A stretch of DNA of 24,316 nucleotides, from positions 1 through 24,316 of the IMG/VR virus record IMGVR_UViG_3300041809_001097; one strand, 5' to 3'. This DNA is from a virus. The notes under the pieces are model-generated. The model was not told the DNA's origin and searched no databases. It worked only from the letters and a program-made list of their open reading frames with translations. Made by a program: the position numbers and the translations under genes. This document shows positions 1-7,463 of this stretch, piece after piece (the first letter of the stretch is position 1; each line of letters begins with the position of its first letter).

Positions 1-1
1 C

Positions 2-1726
2 ACCCCTGTTGCCCCTACTCCTATTAGAAACAGCCCCAATTTACTTGCCAGGGCCATTAACACTGTTACAGCTGCTAGACAGGCCGTAGAACAAACATTG
101 AAGCAAGCTGTATTAGGGGATATTGATTATGTGCTTACTCCCTTCCACGATACGGTTTTATTGTGCAAGGATACAGTGGGTGCTACGCTTTCGTTGTCGG
201 ATGTACCTCTTTCAATAAAACAGCAATTAAGTGTTGACGTTTCCAATATTAAATACAGTTCGCCGCAGTTGTGGAATACCTTGTCTTCTGGGCAAACTTC
301 GGACCCTTCTTCGATAGCTTTTAGATTTGCGTTACAAGACACTACTTCAATTCAAGATACTCCTACCAGCAACAGTCGTTATGTTACCAATACGGGTTTA
401 AATTCTACTAGGGCTACAGCAACTACCGCAGCTGGAATCAAGCCCAAGAAGGTTGCGTTAAAGGACATTCCATTTGAGCTAGCGACACAAATACCCCTCT
501 CTGCGTTAAATTTGTCTCAAGATGTCAAGAAAGATGTCCAAAGTGATTTAACCAGAGTAAGAAACCTAAGACGAATTGATTTTGAAAACTACGCCAATAC
601 CACCAGAAGTACCGCAGACAAAATAGCTTTCCTGGTAGGTGCTGGAGACCCTACTTATGCAGATGTCTATGGAATCAATGTAACCCCTATTAAAACAACT
701 CCTACTCAGTCTGATTGGGATACTCTTAACGCACTTGAAAACACCATTACCATATTGCAACAATTTGCTGCTACAGCCGATGGAGAACCCGCTCAGCCTC
801 CTACTACTTTGGAAATGTTTGGGGGGCTTGCTGTTGCATCTGGGATAGCCTGGCAACAACCTGTGAGTAAGTTTGCAATTCCATTCCCTTATAGTGCTAC
901 CTTGGAAAACTTGGCTTCCAGGTATTTAGGCGACCCCAATAGGTATATGGAAATTGTGGCGCTGAATGGGTTGAGAGCACCTTATATTGACGAGACGGGT
1001 TACCAGATACCCTTGTTGGTTAATGGTAAAGGGCAAACTGTTGTAATTAACTACAACTCAGATTTGTTTGTGGGCAAGGCGGTGTGGCTTAGTAGCAATA
1101 CAGCAAACAGGGTGCAGTACAGCATTGAAAGCATTGTAACGCAAAACAATATTTCCACCATCAAAATGAACGCAGACGTTACGCCTTATATGGTGAATGA
1201 CGGAGCTGTTCTAGAATCGTTCCTAACCGGCACCATTTGCAGTAGGAACTTGATTTGGATTCCTAGTGATGTAGAACCATTAGACCCTGATTCTGTTGTA
1301 ACCAAAGACATCCCAGGCGTAAACGTAACAGACCCTATGGTATCGATTGGTGGGGTAGATTTGCTTTTAGGGGCGGATAATGATTTGGCGTTGGTGGATG
1401 CAGAAATACGGTACGCTATTGGGTTGGCTAATATTGTGCAATGGGTTAAGATTGTTTTGGCAATTCAGCAAGGAGAATTGGTACAACACAAGTCAATTGG
1501 ATTGCCTTTAAGTATTGGGTTGTCTCTAGCGGATTTTAGTGCCCAGGATGTGTTGAACGCCATAAGGAAGCAATTGACGCAAGACTCTATGTTTAGCAGT
1601 ATTGATAAAATTAGTGTGGTTCAGAATGGCCCAGGGGTGAACATTTCAATTAACGCAGTGGTTGCCGGCACTTCACAGCCTTTGCCACTTAACTACGCGA
1701 TGGCTCTTAGTCAACCTTCGTCTTAA
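2..1726 (+). CDS. LysM-containing baseplate/tail structural protein (5' partial)
   Basis: The reading frame is open from the first bases of the window, so the gene starts upstream; the TTG at 98 is only the first start-like codon inside it. Counting from that TTG, residues about 264-296 form a LysM-like segment (hydrophobic, then ENLASRYLGDPNRY, then EIVALNGL), a fold used in phage tail and baseplate proteins to bind peptidoglycan or partner proteins. The last 120 residues contain a D-L-x-x-x-D start, then a helix with QW.KIVLAIQQGEL and a short Gly-containing end. This resembles the gp25/gpW-type baseplate fold, but that is inference. Its place near sheath and tube genes fits a tail assembly role. 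Its 3' end overlaps the leftward gene at 1707 by 20 bases. Confidence 0.65.
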   Translation, partial: TPVAPTPIRNSPNLLARAINTVTAARQAVEQTLKQAVLGDIDYVLTPFHDTVLLCKDTVGATLSLSDVPLSIKQQLSVDVSNIKYSSPQLWNTLSSGQTSDPSSIAFRFALQDTTSIQDTPTSNSRYVTNTGLNSTRATATTAAGIKPKKVALKDIPFELATQIPLSALNLSQDVKKDVQSDLTRVRNLRRIDFENYANTTRSTADKIAFLVGAGDPTYADVYGINVTPIKTTPTQSDWDTLNALENTITILQQFAATADGEPAQPPTTLEMFGGLAVASGIAWQQPVSKFAIPFPYSATLENLASRYLGDPNRYMEIVALNGLRAPYIDETGYQIPLLVNGKGQTVVINYNSDLFVGKAVWLSSNTANRVQYSIESIVTQNNISTIKMNADVTPYMVNDGAVLESFLTGTICSRNLIWIPSDVEPLDPDSVVTKDIPGVNVTDPMVSIGGVDLLLGADNDLALVDAEIRYAIGLANIVQWVKIVLAIQQGELVQHKSIGLPLSIGLSLADFSAQDVLNAIRKQLTQDSMFSSIDKISVVQNGPGVNISINAVVAGTSQPLPLNYAMALSQPSS

Positions 1727-1985
1727 CGTGCAAGCGACGACGGAACCCACCGACATCTATAGACTGGACCTTTTCGTTTTTGCGCATTGGGCCGGTTTTT
1801 AGCCAAAGATCTTTACAACAGCGCAATTCGTCGCCATCTTTAATGACTTCTCCAGCCTTTAGAAGACGGTACTTGGGCTTGTACTTGGTGAGGCGTTTGT
1901 AATTTACCCAATCACCATTTACATCTGCTACAACGTCTCCCGCTTTGATGACCGTGTTTTGGTTTAGTATCCTGTAGCGTGTCAT
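1707..1985 (-). CDS. Two-copy GD-repeat protein, unknown function
   Basis: A 92-residue protein. The start at 1985 was chosen because that ATG lies two bases after the TGA of the upstream gene, and the family motif begins there (MTRYRIL). A longer frame upstream would overlap the previous gene by about 75 bases. It has two copies of the repeat seen across this window: YRIL..NTVIKAGD..GDW, then YRLLKAGEVIKDGDEL..W ending in FRRRL. The same module occurs at 1988, 13440, 20795 and 23442. It is the last gene of the leftward unit starting at 3812. I do not recognise a function; the aromatic, Gly-Asp-rich build suggests a small beta-rich binding domain, which is inference. Confidence 0.75.
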   Translation of the reverse strand: MTRYRILNQNTVIKAGDVVADVNGDWVNYKRLTKYKPKYRLLKAGEVIKDGDELRCCKDLWLKTGPMRKNEKVQSIDVGGFRRRLHVKTKVD

Positions 1986-1987
1986 TG

Positions 1988-2200
1988 TCACACCCTGCGT
2001 CGTAGTTCCTTGCGGTTTGCTGGGATTACCTTTTCGCCAACACAAATAAAACAAGTCTCCCACGTACCAGAAAAACTCATGTACTGATCCCCTTCCTTAA
2101 TAACCTCTCCCACTCTTAGGAAGCGATACTTGGGCTTGACCTCAATTGCTTTTAGCTCAGGGATTCCGTTCTTGCCGTGTGTCTGCTTTAGTGTGTTCAT
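1988..2200 (-). CDS. Single GD-repeat protein, unknown function
   Basis: A 70-residue protein with one GD-repeat: KYRFLRVGEVIKEGDQY, then GTWE, ending in ELRRRV. The ATG overlaps the TGA of the upstream phosphatase gene as ATGA, which suggests translational coupling. It also has its own promoter inside the end of that gene (TTGACA at 2230-2235, TAAGAT at 2208-2213, 16-bp spacer), with only seven bases between the -10 and the ATG. It could therefore be made both from the operon mRNA and from a leaderless transcript. Function is unknown. Confidence 0.75.
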   Translation of the reverse strand: MNTLKQTHGKNGIPELKAIEVKPKYRFLRVGEVIKEGDQYMSFSGTWETCFICVGEKVIPANRKELRRRV

Positions 2201-3036
2201 GGTTTATATCTTACTCCCCTTTTCAAATTTGTCAAGTTTTCAAACAGCTTAGACTTTACTTCTACAAAATACGAATCGCCCCTACAAGGCTTTACCCAGG
2301 CTCTCAGAACCCCTCCAAAGGAGCAACCCCCGTCGATTCCAATGCAATTATTTTTGACAAAAGGAGTTTCGTGTACAGAGTGGCCAAACACAACCGTCCA
2401 ATGGCCATCCCAGAAATCGTACCAAGGATAAGACAGTTCCGGCACGTGCCAAATTCCATCTATTTCGATAGACTTTACAGGAGTGAGTCGGTTAGTTTTT
2501 TCGTTTCTGATAAAATACCTGTTCCTGATGAATTGTTTTGGGTCTTGGTTAAACAAAGAAGGAGATATCCCAGCATGAACGCAAACCACATCATAGGGCT
2601 CAACTGTCCCTTCCTTAGAGAAAAAGACAGCGTGTGGGGCTTGGGCTAGAAACTCCAAACTTGACTCACTAAGTTGCAAGTAAGATTCGGGCAGCTTCAT
2701 TGGTACTTTGTACTTAGGATTTTCTTTGGCCTTTAGCTGGTGGTAATGGTAGCGAATGGGGCGTTCATCATGATTCGATGCAACATTATATATATTTAGT
2801 TCTGGCGTCAAATTATGGATAAACCGTATAACACCCTCAGAATCAGGCCCTCGATCCACCAAATCTCCAAGGAATACAACCGTGTCCTGTATGGTAGGGT
2901 TGATTTTACTCCACAACTCTTTTAGCTCTTCTAGGCAACCATGCACATCTCCAATGGCTACGATTCTTCCTGTGGGGAAGGGTAACTTAAGGACTTGTAC
3001 GGTTTTAGCCGGTTGGAAGAGTTGGGTGTGGGGCAT
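2197..3036 (-). CDS. Calcineurin-like (PPP/ApaH-PrpE type) phosphatase
   Basis: A 279-residue metal-dependent phosphoesterase. The whole PPP signature is visible: GDVHGC (29-34), GDLVDRGPDS (57-66), SNHDE (87-91, where most relatives have GNHE), VHAGISP (153-159), FGHS (217-220) and IDGGCSFGGVLRA (234-246). These supply the two-metal site and the GH histidine. Known relatives remove phosphate from proteins, dinucleoside tetraphosphates or RNA ends; which applies here cannot be told. The start at 3036 is supported by AAGGA five bases upstream, and it overlaps the upstream gene by 32 bases. The adjacent P-loop kinase in the same unit suggests the pair acts on nucleotide or nucleic-acid phosphates (inference). 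Confidence 0.9.
   Translation of the reverse strand: MPHTQLFQPAKTVQVLKLPFPTGRIVAIGDVHGCLEELKELWSKINPTIQDTVVFLGDLVDRGPDSEGVIRFIHNLTPELNIYNVASNHDERPIRYHYHQLKAKENPKYKVPMKLPESYLQLSESSLEFLAQAPHAVFFSKEGTVEPYDVVCVHAGISPSLFNQDPKQFIRNRYFIRNEKTNRLTPVKSIEIDGIWHVPELSYPWYDFWDGHWTVVFGHSVHETPFVKNNCIGIDGGCSFGGVLRAWVKPCRGDSYFVEVKSKLFENLTNLKRGVRYKP
2208..2235 (-). promoter_or_regulatory. Sigma70-type leftward promoter, leaderless geometry
   Basis: The -35 TTGACA (2230-2235) and -10 TAAGAT (2208-2213) are separated by 16 bp, with seven bases from the -10 to the ATG at 2200. It lies inside the 3' end of the phosphatase gene. The -10 and its spacing to the ATG are identical to those of the promoter at 3820. Confidence 0.75.
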
Positions 3037-3307
3037 CTAGATCCTTCAAAATAAGAGCAATAGCTCCAGAGGTTAGTTCAAAATTGTCGCAAGTCTGATC
3101 TGCCAAGTAATGACGCGAAAACTTTTCATAGTATTGGTCGGCTGTTTTAGGGCCATATTCCTTTTCTAGGATAATCCAGGCCGTGTAGTTTGTGGCGGTT
3201 CCATACCAGCCCCACTGGAAATCCATGGGCCAGGGTCTAAGGTCGACGCCATTGCAGGTGATGTGTTTAAATTCATCTCTGGTGCTGAATTTATAAGTGT
3301 TTGACAT
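3005..3307 (-). CDS. DUF6166-like small protein
   Basis: A 100-residue protein with an F.WGW.G motif (about residues 30-35), then an A.IIL helix, G..TA..YY.KF, and a FELTS ending. From memory this order resembles the phage and bacterial DUF6166 family (F.WGY.G, then A..IL, then FK, then a W/F-E-L-T end); no search was run. It begins four bases after the stop of the kinase gene with no clear Shine-Dalgarno, so coupling to the upstream gene is likely. Its end overlaps the phosphatase start by 32 bases. No biochemical role is known to me. Confidence 0.7.
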   Translation of the reverse strand: MSNTYKFSTRDEFKHITCNGVDLRPWPMDFQWGWYGTATNYTAWIILEKEYGPKTADQYYEKFSRHYLADQTCDNFELTSGAIALILKDLDAPHPTLPTG

Positions 3308-3311
3308 GGCT

Positions 3312-3812
3312 TTACATTAGCATTAAGGGGGTCTCGGTGTCAATAACAAAATTGTCGTATTTTCTCGGAATGTTGCAGCTAGCAAAGCGCAGGAACATGT
3401 TTTCAATTGTCTTTTTGGGAACGTTATGGGTGTTCCGTGCAAGGCTAGTTTCTACGCTAACGTTCAAAGTTATGACAACTACCTTATAACCATATGCTTC
3501 AGCGATTTTGATGTAATGCGAAAATTCGTCGTAGGCGGTGTTGGTGTTGTCGACGAAGATTACGTAAACGGAGTTGTTGTGCATGTATTGTATAAATTGA
3601 CGCAAGCATTGGTGGTGGTTTTCTGGCACTAGATTTGCATCAAACTTGTAAGAACCGTCTTTCTGAATCCAGAAAAAATCGGCGCTACAAACTGCCCAGG
3701 AATGGTAAACGTCTTTAACTAGAGACTGCACCAAGGTGCTTTTCCCAGACCCAGGTAGGCCACGAAGAATAATAACAGTTGGTTCCGTTGTATCAATAGC
3801 TATGTCGTTCAT
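3312..3812 (-). CDS. P-loop kinase (AAA_33 / N4BP2-like polynucleotide-kinase type)
   Basis: A 166-residue NTP-binding kinase. The Walker A is GLPGSGKST (18-26). CSADFFW (42-48) occupies the place of the acceptor-site Asp, VDNTNT (87-92) follows a hydrophobic strand as in N4BP2-type kinases, and ARNTHNVP (125-132) supplies the lid arginine. The family phosphorylates polynucleotide 5' ends or small substrates; specificity here is unknown. It heads a leftward unit with a phosphatase two genes on, which recalls kinase/phosphatase end-healing pairs (inference). The ATG lies seven bases from a strong -10 and has no Shine-Dalgarno, so the mRNA is probably leaderless. Confidence 0.88.
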   Translation of the reverse strand: MNDIAIDTTEPTVIILRGLPGSGKSTLVQSLVKDVYHSWAVCSADFFWIQKDGSYKFDANLVPENHHQCLRQFIQYMHNNSVYVIFVDNTNTAYDEFSHYIKIAEAYGYKVVVITLNVSVETSLARNTHNVPKKTIENMFLRFASCNIPRKYDNFVIDTETPLMLM

Positions 3813-3819
3813 AATTCGT

Positions 3820-3847
3820 ATCTTAGCATAATTTTAAGCCCTGTCAA
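3820..3847 (-). promoter_or_regulatory. Sigma70-type leftward promoter, leaderless geometry
   Basis: TTGACA (3842-3847), 16-bp spacer, TAAGAT (3820-3825), then seven bases to the ATG at 3812. The -35 overlaps the first three bases of the rightward CAACAACAATCTT motif at 3845-3857. Confidence 0.8.
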
Positions 3848-3857
3848 CAACAATCTT
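3845..3857 (+). promoter_or_regulatory. CAACAACAATCTT motif, candidate phage late promoter
   Basis: One of three copies embedded in the 16-base block TGTCAACAACAATCTT. The next gene must start at 3858 or 3864 to keep its first strand, so any transcript start must lie inside or just after the motif. That limits how far downstream initiation can be, if this is a promoter. Confidence 0.5.
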
Positions 3858-3863
3858 TTGAAG

Positions 3864-6110
3864 GTGAGTAATTTATACGTAGCTTGGGACGCTGATCATG
3901 CGGGCCGTCAAATTGGTCAAGCGCGCCTTAATGACCAGCCAGAGGAACTTCGTAGAATATCAAATCTAATAGACTCTGGCAACAAGATTTTCGAAGCTTG
4001 GGCTGTTGAACACGGTGGGTCAATGGTTTCCTGCGGCGGGGACGAAGGGGTGGTAGAAGTAAACCCTAAGGCCCTTCAAGACCTCCCTAAAGTAAAAGAG
4101 AAATACGAAAACCTCCTGCAACTTACTGTCTCTATTGGTATAGGGGTCAAGATGTCAATGGCCTTCGAAGCCCTTATGGCCAGCAAGTTAAGGGGCCGCA
4201 ATAGAATAACGTTTTATGACAAGGAAGTCCAAAAGGAAATAGACCAGGCCAAAACAGGCGAAGATGACGGAAAGAAGAAGATCGTAGATGAATATTTGGC
4301 CAAGCACCAACCGATACATCATACGGGCGAAGGCGGAAGTCAAGAGAGGCAACAGGAGAAATCGTCCAATCCAGAAATTCAAGCCCAGCACTATATTGAC
4401 GAAATGCCCGAAGTACCAGAGGTTCCAGAGGACAAAAGCTTTGAGGACCATTTTAGAGACATTGCGTCAGACCAAGAAAAGAAAGACCAAGCCCTAAAGG
4501 CCTCCAAATCCAAAGATCTTAACGCAATAAAACAAAAAGTAGCTACAGCATTACAAGCCGTCCACAAACAACTTCCTGTACTGGCCCAAATAAAACAAGC
4601 TTCTCCTGATACTTACTCTGCTGTTTTAGGGGTTGTACAAGGATTAATTGCTATGGGCAGGCAATTAAGTGACACAGACCAGCAATTAGCAAAAGCCATT
4701 GGAAGCAACAAAGTGTGGGTCGGTGGTGGTTCCAGAATTCCTGCTATCAATACTCCTGAACGCAAAACCTGGGATAACAACTACAAACAAGCCGTAGCTA
4801 ATTATTTTACTGAAGGCAAGCCGCATTTACTAAAAGAGATTCAAGTTCCTGTAGCTAAATTACTACGTAATCACATGGTAGTTGGGAACGAGCCTAAGAC
4901 CAGACTATATCACAGAATGGTCGCAGCTGGGGATAAAATGCCCCCCATGGTTGTTTCAAAAGAAAGAGGCGGCTACAGGGTTATAGATGGTAACAGACGC
5001 CTAGACGTTGCTCTGGCTAATGGTTTAACTCACGTAGATGCCTTAGTGCCCATGACTAGAAGTGAATTGACTAAAGGGCAAGTGAACATTTATCATAACA
5101 CAAATTTACCCCCTGCTGGTATGTTGGCTACTTCTGAAGGCGGATTGTGTACTTATGATTTGGGAATGGACAAAAGCGATTTGATTTCTGGGGGTGCAGC
5201 TCAAGGAATGTCTCCAGAACAATTTGACCAAGAGCAGCTGGCAATTGGTACTAGCATTGAATTACAAGAGCACACAGACGATGAAGAGCTAGCTCGTGAA
5301 ATTGCAATGGACCATTTGGCCGAGGACCCTGATTACTACAGGGATGAAATCGCAGAAGAGACAGAAGAGAGCAGTGATAAGCCAGAGCCACTAGAAAAAA
5401 TGGCCCTTATTCATAACGACCCTAAAAATCCATTAGTGGTGTATAGGGTCCAGAATGAAAAGGGTGAGGGGCCGTACAGTGGAGAAATATTTGACACAGC
5501 CTTTCAAGCCACTTCAGGTAAGCCCTTTAGTGAAATTCCTGGGCCTATGGTTGATTTTACTTCAAAAGAAAGAGAAAATGAAAGTCCAAGGTGGAGAACA
5601 GGATTAGACCCTGCCTTACGCTTTGCTTTTGAGACTCCACAACATGCGGTTGATTGGTTTGGAGAAAAAGGAATTAAACAGCTAACAGATAAAGGCTACC
5701 CTATCACCCCTGTAAAGGCTAAAAAGGTGTTTAGAGGAAAATCTGGCAAGCAAGTGATGTTTATTCCACATGAGTCAGAAAAGGCACTTCTAATGGCTAA
5801 GTCTGATTGGGATATGTCAGAAGACAAAGAAGAACTAGACCCTTCTGCCCCTGTTCCTAATAATAAGGTATTGAATAAAGACGCAGTACCAGAACATATA
5901 AAGTCAATTAGAGCCCATCATAATTTGGTACCCGGAGAGGTATTAGATAGCCGACATATTGTAGTTAGTACCCCATCGGGTAAGAACGCGGTGCGTGAAG
6001 TTGCTAGCGGTATGGTCAGGGATTTGTCTGACACTGTATCTAATCCTATTGGCCCAGGGCAGGGTAACCCTACTAGTGCTAGGAACAAACCTTCTAGAGG
6101 CGCTAAGTAA
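3864..6110 (+). CDS. Multidomain protein: GGDEF/mCpol-like palm, ParB-like, DUF5661-like and YRV/GPY domains
   Basis: About 748 residues (numbers below count from the TTG at 3858). Residues 6-120 read as a palm of the GGDEF/Cas10/minimal CRISPR polymerase class: a strand then DADHAG (D11, D13), SCGGDEG (58-64), LTVSIGIG (89-96) and KLRGRNRITFY (110-120). Residues 325-400 resemble a ParB N-domain: a PPMVV strand, YRVIDGNRRLDVA, then HVDALV. Residues 456-497 resemble DUF5661 (EHTDD...REIAMDHLAEDPDYY). Residues 525-640 hold VVYRVQNEKGEGPY, RFAFET and a terminal VMFIPHE; I know this arrangement from small phage ORFs but not its role. Residues 130-215 are charged and probably disordered. GTG 3864 and TTG 3858 are both possible starts. 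Position in the virion block suggests a structural or injected (polyvalent) protein. Catalysis is not proven. Confidence 0.7.
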   Translation: MSNLYVAWDADHAGRQIGQARLNDQPEELRRISNLIDSGNKIFEAWAVEHGGSMVSCGGDEGVVEVNPKALQDLPKVKEKYENLLQLTVSIGIGVKMSMAFEALMASKLRGRNRITFYDKEVQKEIDQAKTGEDDGKKKIVDEYLAKHQPIHHTGEGGSQERQQEKSSNPEIQAQHYIDEMPEVPEVPEDKSFEDHFRDIASDQEKKDQALKASKSKDLNAIKQKVATALQAVHKQLPVLAQIKQASPDTYSAVLGVVQGLIAMGRQLSDTDQQLAKAIGSNKVWVGGGSRIPAINTPERKTWDNNYKQAVANYFTEGKPHLLKEIQVPVAKLLRNHMVVGNEPKTRLYHRMVAAGDKMPPMVVSKERGGYRVIDGNRRLDVALANGLTHVDALVPMTRSELTKGQVNIYHNTNLPPAGMLATSEGGLCTYDLGMDKSDLISGGAAQGMSPEQFDQEQLAIGTSIELQEHTDDEELAREIAMDHLAEDPDYYRDEIAEETEESSDKPEPLEKMALIHNDPKNPLVVYRVQNEKGEGPYSGEIFDTAFQATSGKPFSEIPGPMVDFTSKERENESPRWRTGLDPALRFAFETPQHAVDWFGEKGIKQLTDKGYPITPVKAKKVFRGKSGKQVMFIPHESEKALLMAKSDWDMSEDKEELDPSAPVPNNKVLNKDAVPEHIKSIRAHHNLVPGEVLDSRHIVVSTPSGKNAVREVASGMVRDLSDTVSNPIGPGQGNPTSARNKPSRGAK

Positions 6111-7156
6111 TGGGTCTAGATAGTCTTTCCCCACAAGATCGGCCGTTAAATGCGCAAGCGATATTGCCGGCCGTTCAGGGGGTGTTTCAGTCTGATATTT
6201 TGATTAGACAGGCCCTAATCATTGGATTCAACGACTTGCGTCAAAATCCGTGGCAGTTACAATTAGTCTTTAACGGATTGCGTTATGACAATTTCACTAA
6301 AGAACAGTACGGCGAAAAGGAAATAACTAAAGCTGTCAATTGGTTTTTGAAGACAGAAATCCCGGTGGTTATGGACTACAATTTAACTAGCAGTCCTGCA
6401 ATGCCTATAGTCGTAGTTTCATTGGATAGTTGTACAGAGGCTGAGGCAACATTAGGGGACCTCCATTACGAAACTGAAGAATCAACTCCAGCAGAATGGC
6501 AACCTCTGACGCAAAAGTTCGTAGGCAATTACAATGCTACCACAGGGGTGTTGATTCCAAGCATTCCAGTAATAGTCAATACCCAAATGGTGTTGGTTGA
6601 TGGTGCTGGGAATAGGTACCCGATTCTAGACCTTTTCACAGATCCAATTACAAGTAACTGTTATCCTATAATACAAAAGGGCCTCAACACTGATTTTAAC
6701 AATTGTGTTTTGGAATGGGCCTCTAGCAAACTGTCTGTGCAACTGGAATCCTGCAACTTCAAGGAGACTTACAACATAATCTGCAATGCTAAGGGAGAGG
6801 CCTCGGAACTATTGTATTTGTGGTCTATTGTAATGTATTCTTTGATGCGGTACAAGAAAACCTTGTTGGAAGGGCGCGGTTTTGAACGTACAGTCATTTC
6901 ATCCACTAAGGTAATGACTAACAACTCTTTGGCTCCTGTGGGGTCGGAGAACGTGTGGAGTCGCGTCATTAGTATCACTGGCTTTAACAAGATGACCTGG
7001 GCACGCACTGTATCAGACAAAATTACCCAAGCTTCTTTTGGCCCAGACAGCTTGAACGTGAGTCAAATCAATTTTCTGCCCAATCAATTTGAAACTGATT
7101 CTAGCTTGATTGACCCTGGATTCCTGACTGGTGACGGAATAGGAGTATCTGTGTAA
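6110..7156 (+). CDS. Conserved virion-like protein, unknown function
   Basis: A 348-residue protein starting in a TAATG overlap with the gene before it, with AGAGG upstream. The N-terminal third is helical (LIRQALIIGFNDLRQNPW, then YGEKEITKAVNWFLKTEIPVVM). The middle contains repeated short strands with CTEAEATLGDLHYETEE and FVGNYNATTGVLIPS, as expected of a beta-rich virion component. A central helix (EASELLYLWSIVMYSLMRYK) precedes a second strand-rich part. No enzyme motif is visible. Being between the large multidomain gene and the sheath, a neck, tail-terminator or connector role is possible but only inferred. Confidence 0.7.
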   Translation: MGLDSLSPQDRPLNAQAILPAVQGVFQSDILIRQALIIGFNDLRQNPWQLQLVFNGLRYDNFTKEQYGEKEITKAVNWFLKTEIPVVMDYNLTSSPAMPIVVVSLDSCTEAEATLGDLHYETEESTPAEWQPLTQKFVGNYNATTGVLIPSIPVIVNTQMVLVDGAGNRYPILDLFTDPITSNCYPIIQKGLNTDFNNCVLEWASSKLSVQLESCNFKETYNIICNAKGEASELLYLWSIVMYSLMRYKKTLLEGRGFERTVISSTKVMTNNSLAPVGSENVWSRVISITGFNKMTWARTVSDKITQASFGPDSLNVSQINFLPNQFETDSSLIDPGFLTGDGIGVSV

Positions 7157-7332
7157 TGTTTACCAAAGAGCAAATACTGGGGAAGTTTTTGGCAGCACTG
7201 CGTAAAGATGTAGCCAATCCTTTCCCAGAATACAAAGAAGCGTTACCAGAATTAAAGGACCATCCTATTTTTAGTGGTGCGCAGTCTGTGGGGTTCATCT
7301 CAGGAGAAAGTCCCAAGTGGTTACAGCAATGA
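7156..7332 (+). CDS. Small hypothetical protein (58 aa)
   Basis: An open frame with its ATG overlapping the previous stop (TAATG), starting MFTKEQILGKFLAALRKD and ending with WLQQ. It has an amphipathic N-terminal helix and a Pro/Glu-rich middle. The tight junctions on both sides and translatable composition favour a real gene. Function unknown. Confidence 0.6.
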   Translation: MFTKEQILGKFLAALRKDVANPFPEYKEALPELKDHPIFSGAQSVGFISGESPKWLQQ

Positions 7333-7409
7333 AAGAAGTGACCAAGAAGGAAGTAATTGATTTATTGCTACAGGCGTTAAGGAAAAGTATTGGTAGAGCG
7401 GTTCGGTAA
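7329..7409 (+). CDS. Micro-ORF (26 aa)
   Basis: The ATG overlaps the TGA of the 58-residue gene as ATGA. It encodes a single basic helix, MKEVTKKEVIDLLLQALRKS then IGRAVR. AGGAG lies about 30 bases upstream, too far to be its ribosome site, so translation would depend on coupling. The repeated MxTKEQIL / VTKKEVIDLL theme in both small ORFs hints that they are related or that a frame was split. Real but uncertain. Confidence 0.4.
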   Translation: MKEVTKKEVIDLLLQALRKSIGRAVR

Positions 7410-7425
7410 TTTGTATCTTTGTGCG

Positions 7426-7436
7426 ACAACAATCTT
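7426..7436 (+). promoter_or_regulatory. ACAACAATCTT motif, candidate late promoter
   Basis: A close match to the CAACAACAATCTT element, 27 bases before the ATG at 7464, which has its own AAAAGG ribosome site. It is followed by an AT-rich ATATAGTAA stretch. Confidence 0.5.
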
Positions 7437-7463
7437 ATATAGTAACAAAAGGCTCAATAACAC

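Noticed and set aside
2146-2649. 167-codon plus-strand open frame
   Set aside because: It lies antisense within the phosphatase gene, whose catalytic motifs are all intact, and has no ribosome site or promoter.
3864-6110. CRISPR or CBASS locus suggested by the mCpol-like palm
   Set aside because: No cas, CARF, SAVED or effector gene and no repeat array is present. The neighbours are virion genes.
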